Shown here one piece after another: positions 60,100 to 64,000 of a stretch of DNA of 64,000 bases. The position numbers and the translations under genes were made by a program. The notes under the pieces are model-generated. The model was given only the letters and a program-made list of their open reading frames with translations. It was not told the DNA's origin and did no database searches. How positions within the stretch are numbered: position 1 is the stretch's first letter; each line of letters starts with the position of its first letter. Origin of the DNA: Geodermatophilus normandii (GTDB lineage: Bacteria; Actinomycetota; Actinomycetes; Mycobacteriales; Geodermatophilaceae); assembly GCF_003182485.1 (NCBI RefSeq), contig NZ_QGTX01000001.1, positions 558,001 through 622,000 of the forward strand, given 5' to 3'.

Positions 60100-60593
60100 G
60101 CTCCCCGTCCCGCGCCGCCGCTGCCCTGTTGGCCGGCGCGCTCACCGCCGTCCTCGCCGGGTGCGGCGGCGACTCGTCGTCGGCGACCGACGCACCGCCG
60201 GACGTGACGGTGGCCGCCGGACCGCAGGAGGTCGCCGCGCAGCCGACCCAGTACTGCGGGTCGGGTGAGGGCCGGCGGTACGACGTGACGCCGCCGGTGG
60301 TCGAGGTCTCCCCCGACACCCCGATCGCGCTGACCGTGCCCGACGAGGTCGCCGCCCACGGCTGGAGCGTGCAGGTCTTCGACGAGCGCCTCGAGGAGAA
60401 GCTCGGGGAGGTCGACGTCGAGGCGGGGACGACGACGTTCGACGGCATCAACAGCTCCGACGTCGTCCCGCCGGCGTACTACCTCGTCGTCGTCGAGGAC
60501 GCCCACGACGAGTGCCTGCTCACCGGCTCGTGGCCGATCGGCTTCCTCCGCGCCGGCGGCGCCATCGGGACCGGGGAGTCCCCGAGCGGCTAG
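60096..60593 (+). CDS. DUF2771-like lipoprotein
   Basis: The 165-aa protein has a lipoprotein signal ending LAGC (Cys at about 23), a Ser/Thr/Ala linker and a beta-rich domain ([48 protein letters not shown] ... [25 protein letters not shown]). Two Cys may pair. It is coupled to the MFS gene by GTGA, so it is probably exported and acts with that transporter (compare Rv0875c). The stop shares CTAG with the cold-shock gene. Confidence 0.82.
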   Translation: MSSPSRAAAALLAGALTAVLAGCGGDSSSATDAPPDVTVAAGPQEVAAQPTQYCGSGEGRRYDVTPPVVEVSPDTPIALTVPDEVAAHGWSVQVFDERLEEKLGEVDVEAGTTTFDGINSSDVVPPAYYLVVVEDAHDECLLTGSWPIGFLRAGGAIGTGESPSG

Positions 60594-60985
60594 GCCTCGA
60601 GGTCGCCGGCGACCGCGCGGAGCACCGCCGCGACCTTGCGCGACTCGGCGCGGTCCGGGTGCCGGCCGCGGCGCAGGCTGTTCGACACGTCGTCGAGCAG
60701 CTTGATGAGGTCCTCGATGATCGGGACCAGCTCGTCGGGCTTCTTGCGGTTGGCCGCGGCCACCTTCGCCGCCACCGACGGCAGCGGGTCCAGGACGCGC
60801 ACCTGCAGCGCCTGGTCGCCGCGGCGGCCGGCGACGATGCCGAACTCCACCCGCTGGCCGGGCTTGAGCTCGGCGGTACCGGAGGGCAGGGCGTCCTTGT
60901 GCACGAAGACGTCGGGCCCGTCCTCGCGAGAGAGGAAGCCGAACCCCTTCTCGGGGTTGAACCACTTGACTCTGCCGGTGGGCAC
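60590..60985 (-). CDS. Cold-shock-domain protein with C-terminal extension
   Basis: The 131-aa protein has an N-terminal cold-shock domain of about 65 aa, [35 protein letters not shown], with RNP1 (KGFGFL) and RNP2 (VFVHK). A helical extension ([37 protein letters not shown]) follows, as in mycobacterial CspB (Rv0871). It binds single-stranded nucleic acid. GTG 60985 has a GAGGGA site. Confidence 0.93.
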   Translation of the reverse strand: MPTGRVKWFNPEKGFGFLSREDGPDVFVHKDALPSGTAELKPGQRVEFGIVAGRRGDQALQVRVLDPLPSVAAKVAAANRKKPDELVPIIEDLIKLLDDVSNSLRRGRHPDRAESRKVAAVLRAVAGDLEA

Positions 60986-61117
60986 GGTGAGATCCCTCGG
61001 TCGCTGCTGGGTGTCCCGGCACGGGGCCGGCGGACGGCGGCACGGGCGCACCGCTCGCTGCCAGGTTAGCCGTCCGGCGCACCCGGATTGAGCCGGTGCC
61101 GCCCGCGTCCGGGCCGT

Positions 61118-61687
61118 TCAGCCGCCGACGACCTCGCGCTCGACCACCCCGAGCCGCCCCAGCAGCTCCAGGAAGACGACGGCGAAGTCGTTGTCCTGGA
61201 CCTCGCGTTTCACCGTGGCCCAGTCGACCTGCTCGCGCAGCGCCCGGGCCACCGGCAGCAGCCGCGAGAAGTCGCAGTAGTGCTCGTCGAGCGCCATGAG
61301 CTTCGTGACCAGGATGTCGGTGGCCGCCAGCACCGGCATGTGCACCGAGAGGACGGGCATCTGCTCGGCCCGCTCGATGAGGTCGCTCTCCACGGGGTGG
61401 CCGCAGGTGCGCCAGAGGACGTCGACGAACGAGTTGCCCTGGACGACCTTGGTCAGCCAGTCCTCGGCCGGGTCCTCGACCTGCAGGCCGGCGTCGGTGA
61501 GGACCTTGACGGCCCGCTCCGCCTCGCCGTCGGGCACGAGGAAGTCCGCGTCGTGGTCGGGCTCGGGGGCGCCACGCACCCACGCCGCGTAACCGCCGCA
61601 GAGGGCGAAGGGCACCCCGCCCTCCTTGAGGGCGACGGCGGTGCGCTTGAGGAGGTCACGGATCTCGTCGCGGTCGGAGGGCTGCAC
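61118..61687 (-). CDS. Nucleotidyltransferase-fold protein
   Basis: The 189-aa protein begins with a helix, then VPFALCGGYAAWVRGAPEPDHDADFLVPDGEAERAVKVL. The GG...G..R....DxDxxV pattern is that of minimal or AbiEii/MenT-like nucleotidyltransferases. A third Asp is in NSFVDVLW. These enzymes transfer NMP groups, and some are toxins. No antitoxin or HEPN partner is seen beside it. GTG 61687 lies 6 nt after TAGACG. Activity cannot be concluded from sequence. Confidence 0.75.
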   Translation of the reverse strand: MQPSDRDEIRDLLKRTAVALKEGGVPFALCGGYAAWVRGAPEPDHDADFLVPDGEAERAVKVLTDAGLQVEDPAEDWLTKVVQGNSFVDVLWRTCGHPVESDLIERAEQMPVLSVHMPVLAATDILVTKLMALDEHYCDFSRLLPVARALREQVDWATVKREVQDNDFAVVFLELLGRLGVVEREVVGG

Positions 61688-61758
61688 GGGGTGCGTCTAC
61701 CCGGCGCCCGGCCGGTCACGCACGGGTGAACGCCCCTCTGCCGGGGCACGGGGGCACC

Positions 61759-62526
61759 GTGCGCATCGCGACCTTCAACATCCTGCACGGGCGCTCACCG
61801 GAGGACGACCGGGTCGACGTCGACCGGCTCGCCGCCGCGGTGAAGACGCTGGACGCCGACGTCCTGGGACTGCAGGAGGTCGACCGGGACCAGCCCCGCT
61901 CGATGAACGCCGACCTCACCGCGGTGGCCGCCGAGGCGATGGGCGCGGTCGACTCCCAGTTCGTGGCCGCGCTCGCCGGCACCCCCGGCGGCACGTGGAT
62001 GGCGGCCACCGGCGAGGAGCAGCCCGGCTCGGCCAGCTACGGCATCGGGCTGCTCTCGCGCTACCCGGTGGTGTCCTGGCGGGTGGTGCGGCTGCCGGCG
62101 CTGCGCGGGCGGGTACCGGTGTGGTTCCGCGGCGCGCGGGCGCCGCAGCTGGTCGGCGACGAGCCGCGGGTCGCCGTCGCCGCGGTCCTCGACGGGCCGT
62201 CCGGGCAGTTCACCGTGACCTGCACGCACCTGTCGTTCATCCCGGGCTGGAACTCCCTCCAGCTGCGCCGGCTGGTGCGGTCGCTGGCCGGCACGCGGGA
62301 GCCGCTCGTGGTGCTCGGCGACCTCAACATGGAGCCGCGCCAGGCCGCCCGGGTCAGCGGGCTGCGGCCGCTGGCCGGGGGTCTCACCTTCACCGCCGAC
62401 GCGCCCACCCGGCAGCTGGACCACGTCCTGGGCCGCGGCCCGGTGGCCGCCACGGGGCCGGGCGAGGTCGTGCGGCTCCCCCTGTCCGACCACCGGGCCC
62501 TGGTCGCCTCGTGCGAGGTCGGGTGA
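61759..62526 (+). CDS. Endonuclease/exonuclease/phosphatase family protein
   Basis: The 255-aa EEP-fold enzyme has VRIATFNILHGRSPEDDRVDVDRLAAAVKTLDADVLGLQEVDRDQPRS (Asn and metal Glu), CTHLSFIPGWNSLQLRRL (His), VVLGDLNMEPRQA (catalytic Asp-Asn) and LDHVLGR ... LSDHRALVA (Asp-His). GTG 61759 matches the conserved start. A GTG at 61726 would add 11 residues. It may cleave phosphodiesters of nucleic acid or lipids. Confidence 0.9.
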   Translation: MRIATFNILHGRSPEDDRVDVDRLAAAVKTLDADVLGLQEVDRDQPRSMNADLTAVAAEAMGAVDSQFVAALAGTPGGTWMAATGEEQPGSASYGIGLLSRYPVVSWRVVRLPALRGRVPVWFRGARAPQLVGDEPRVAVAAVLDGPSGQFTVTCTHLSFIPGWNSLQLRRLVRSLAGTREPLVVLGDLNMEPRQAARVSGLRPLAGGLTFTADAPTRQLDHVLGRGPVAATGPGEVVRLPLSDHRALVASCEVG

Positions 62527-62568
62527 CGCGGATGGCGTCGTGACAGTGCCGGGTGTCACGATTCCCCC

Positions 62569-62871
62569 ATGGCCACCCGCGTCGGCACCCGCGCGTTCAC
62601 CCTGGTCGCCTCGGCGGTCCGCCTGGTCGCCTCGCTCGTGGCGGTGGTGATCGTGCTGCACGCGGTGTTCACCTTCTTCGAGGCGAACCCGGCCAACGCG
62701 CTCGTGTCGGCCGCCGCGGACGTGCGGCACGGCCTGGGCTGGTTCACCGTCGACCTGTTCCGGCCTTCCGACCCGCGCATCGGCGAGACGATCAACGCCG
62801 CGATCGCCGCGCTCGTCTGGGTCGTCGTCGGCAACCTGGTCTCGAAGCTGGTCGCGCGGCTGGCGCCCTAG
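62569..62871 (+). CDS. Small two-helix membrane protein
   Basis: The 100-aa protein has a first membrane helix at about 15-37 ([21 protein letters not shown]), a short outside stretch with [22 protein letters not shown], and a second helix ([21 protein letters not shown]). It is conserved in style with actinobacterial YggT-like proteins, but I cannot assign it. CACGAT 6 nt before ATG 62569 suggests leaderless expression. Its stop shares CTAG with the acyl-CoA synthetase gene. Confidence 0.72.
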   Translation: MATRVGTRAFTLVASAVRLVASLVAVVIVLHAVFTFFEANPANALVSAAADVRHGLGWFTVDLFRPSDPRIGETINAAIAALVWVVVGNLVSKLVARLAP

Positions 62872-64000
62872 GCGTTGCGGACCGCCGCGGCCGCCTGCAG
62901 GCCCAGCTCCTGCACCGACACCTCGCGCATCTCGACCTTGCGCACCTTGCCGGTCACGGTCATCGGGAACGCCTCCACGACCTTGACGTAGCGCGGGACC
63001 TTGTAGTGCGCGAGCCTGCCGGCGCAGAACTCGCGCAGCGCCTCCGGGGTGAGCGGCTCGGCGCCCTCCCGCAGCCGCACCCAGGCCATGAGCTCCTCGC
63101 CGTACCGCTCGTCGGGGACGCCGATCACCTGCGCGTCGAGGACGTCGGGGTGGGTGTAGAGGAACTCCTCCACCTCGCGCGGGTACACGTTCTCCCCGCC
63201 GCGGATGACCATGTCCTTGATGCGGCCGACGATGTTGAGGTAGCCGGCCTCGTCCATGACGGCGAGGTCGCCGGTGTGCATCCAGCGGGCGGCGTCGATG
63301 ACCTCGGCGGTCTTCTCCGGCTCGTCCCAGTACCCGAGCATCACCGAGTAGCCGCGGGTGCAGAACTCCCCCGGGGTGCCGCGCGGCACGGTGATGCCGG
63401 TCTCGGGGTGGACCACCTTGACCTCGAGGTGCGGGTGCACCCGCCCGACGGTGGCGGTGCGGCGGTCGAGGTCGTCGTCGGCGCCGGTCTGGGTCGAGAC
63501 CGGCGAGGTCTCGGTCATGCCGTAGCAGATGGTCACCTCGGTCATGCCCATCTCGGCGACCACCCGCTTCATCACCTCCACCGGGCACGGCGAGCCGGCC
63601 ATGATGCCGGTGCGCAGGCTGGAGAGGTCGTAGGAGCCGAAGTCGGGCAGCGCGAGCTCGGCGATGAACATCGTCGGGACGCCGTAGAGCGACGTGCAGC
63701 GCTCCTCCTGCACCGCCCGCAGCGTGGCCGCCGGGTCGAAGGCGGGCGCCGGGATGACCATCGTGGCGCCGTGCGAGGTGGCCCCGAGGTTGCCCATCCC
63801 CATGCCGAAGCAGTGGTAGTAGGGCACCGGGATGCAGATCCGGTCGGCCTCGGTGTAGCCGCAGCCCTCGCCCACGAAGAACCCGTTGTTGAGCAGGTTG
63901 TGGTGGCTGAGCGTGGCGCCCTTGGGGAAGCCGGTCGTGCCCGACGTGTACTGGATGTTGATCGGGTCGTCGGGCGAGAGCTCGGCGGCGCGGGTGGCGA
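62868..64000 (-). CDS. Fatty-acyl-CoA synthetase / AMP-binding enzyme, C-terminal part
   Basis: The frame is open to the right edge; 377 residues of the C-terminal portion are visible. The P-loop [22 protein letters not shown] lies near the edge, then [20 protein letters not shown] (A5), [55 protein letters not shown] (A7-A8 hinge) and the catalytic Lys in [13 protein letters not shown] (A10). It activates a carboxylic acid with ATP and CoA, probably medium or long chain. About the first third of the gene is outside the window. Confidence 0.93.
   Translation of the reverse strand, partial: ATRAAELSPDDPINIQYTSGTTGFPKGATLSHHNLLNNGFFVGEGCGYTEADRICIPVPYYHCFGMGMGNLGATSHGATMVIPAPAFDPAATLRAVQEERCTSLYGVPTMFIAELALPDFGSYDLSSLRTGIMAGSPCPVEVMKRVVAEMGMTEVTICYGMTETSPVSTQTGADDDLDRRTATVGRVHPHLEVKVVHPETGITVPRGTPGEFCTRGYSVMLGYWDEPEKTAEVIDAARWMHTGDLAVMDEAGYLNIVGRIKDMVIRGGENVYPREVEEFLYTHPDVLDAQVIGVPDERYGEELMAWVRLREGAEPLTPEALREFCAGRLAHYKVPRYVKVVEAFPMTVTGKVRKVEMREVSVQELGLQAAAAVRNA

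Noticed and set aside
61118-61687. A toxin of a type II or IV toxin-antitoxin pair
   Set aside because: The nucleotidyltransferase pattern allows it, but no antitoxin-like gene lies on either side.

Overview
The window is very GC-rich (estimated above 70%), densely packed DNA from a free-living actinobacterium. Codon usage, many GTG starts, 4-bp ATGA/GTGA overlaps, SepH, DUF3027, DUF2530, UdgX and a citA-serC-sepH neighbourhood all point to Actinomycetota. The style of the proteins suggests Geodermatophilaceae (Blastococcus/Geodermatophilus/Modestobacter), but that family-level call is inference. No prophage, insertion sequence or CRISPR array was seen. There is one tRNA gene (tRNA-Arg, anticodon CCT).

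Layout. 1-3019: end of a SLC13/MatC-like carboxylate transporter, a CaiB/BaiF CoA-transferase and a fused carboxyltransferase. 3266-5261: divergent marR and a PLP-dependent alpha-oxoamine synthase. 5284-14561: small housekeeping and stress genes (SRPBCC, MBL hydrolase, FmdB, SAF protein, broken mscL, YbaK, VOC, PaaI, phosphotransferase, MSMEG_6728-like, Sir2, hydrolase). 14656-24014, beginning at the tRNA: an accessory-looking block with a truncated unknown gene, a barrel-like exported protein, an ABC exporter with a membrane partner, a LuxR regulator with a histidine kinase, a second kinase-like protein lacking the catalytic residues, an orphan receiver and a secreted protein. 24227-39555: photolyase plus Nei-type glycosylase, ferredoxin reductase, inositol phosphatase, glycosyltransferase, PEP carboxylase, SMP-30, repeat protein, NatAB-like ABC pair, UdgX, deleted Ohr. 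39552-60985: a neighbourhood whose content resembles the Mycobacterium tuberculosis Rv0871-Rv0889c region (PdxH, citrate synthase, SerC, M42 peptidase, SepH, SpoU methylase, MarR, NCS2, DUF2530, DUF3027, MFS, lipoprotein, cold-shock protein), interrupted by an ABC-TetR operon and several enzymes. 61118-64000: nucleotidyltransferase-like protein, endonuclease/exonuclease/phosphatase, small membrane protein and the C-terminal part of an acyl-CoA synthetase that runs off the right edge.

Recurring signals. (1) About ten coding sequences are each repaired by restoring one base, and every case reads as a one-base loss, mostly in or beside short G or C runs. This looks like residual sequencing error, although real decay is possible. 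(2) Many starts sit 6-8 nt after a (T/C)AnnnT box, which indicates leaderless transcription. (3) At least five convergent gene pairs share a CTAG so that both stop codons overlap. (4) Perfect GC hairpins without a U-tract lie just after stop codons and act as the likely terminators.

The most unusual piece is the 15.4-24.0 kb module. A canonical HK/RR pair drives, presumably, a divergent ABC exporter with exported partners, and is accompanied by a degenerate kinase whose 3' end overlaps an orphan receiver gene tail to tail.
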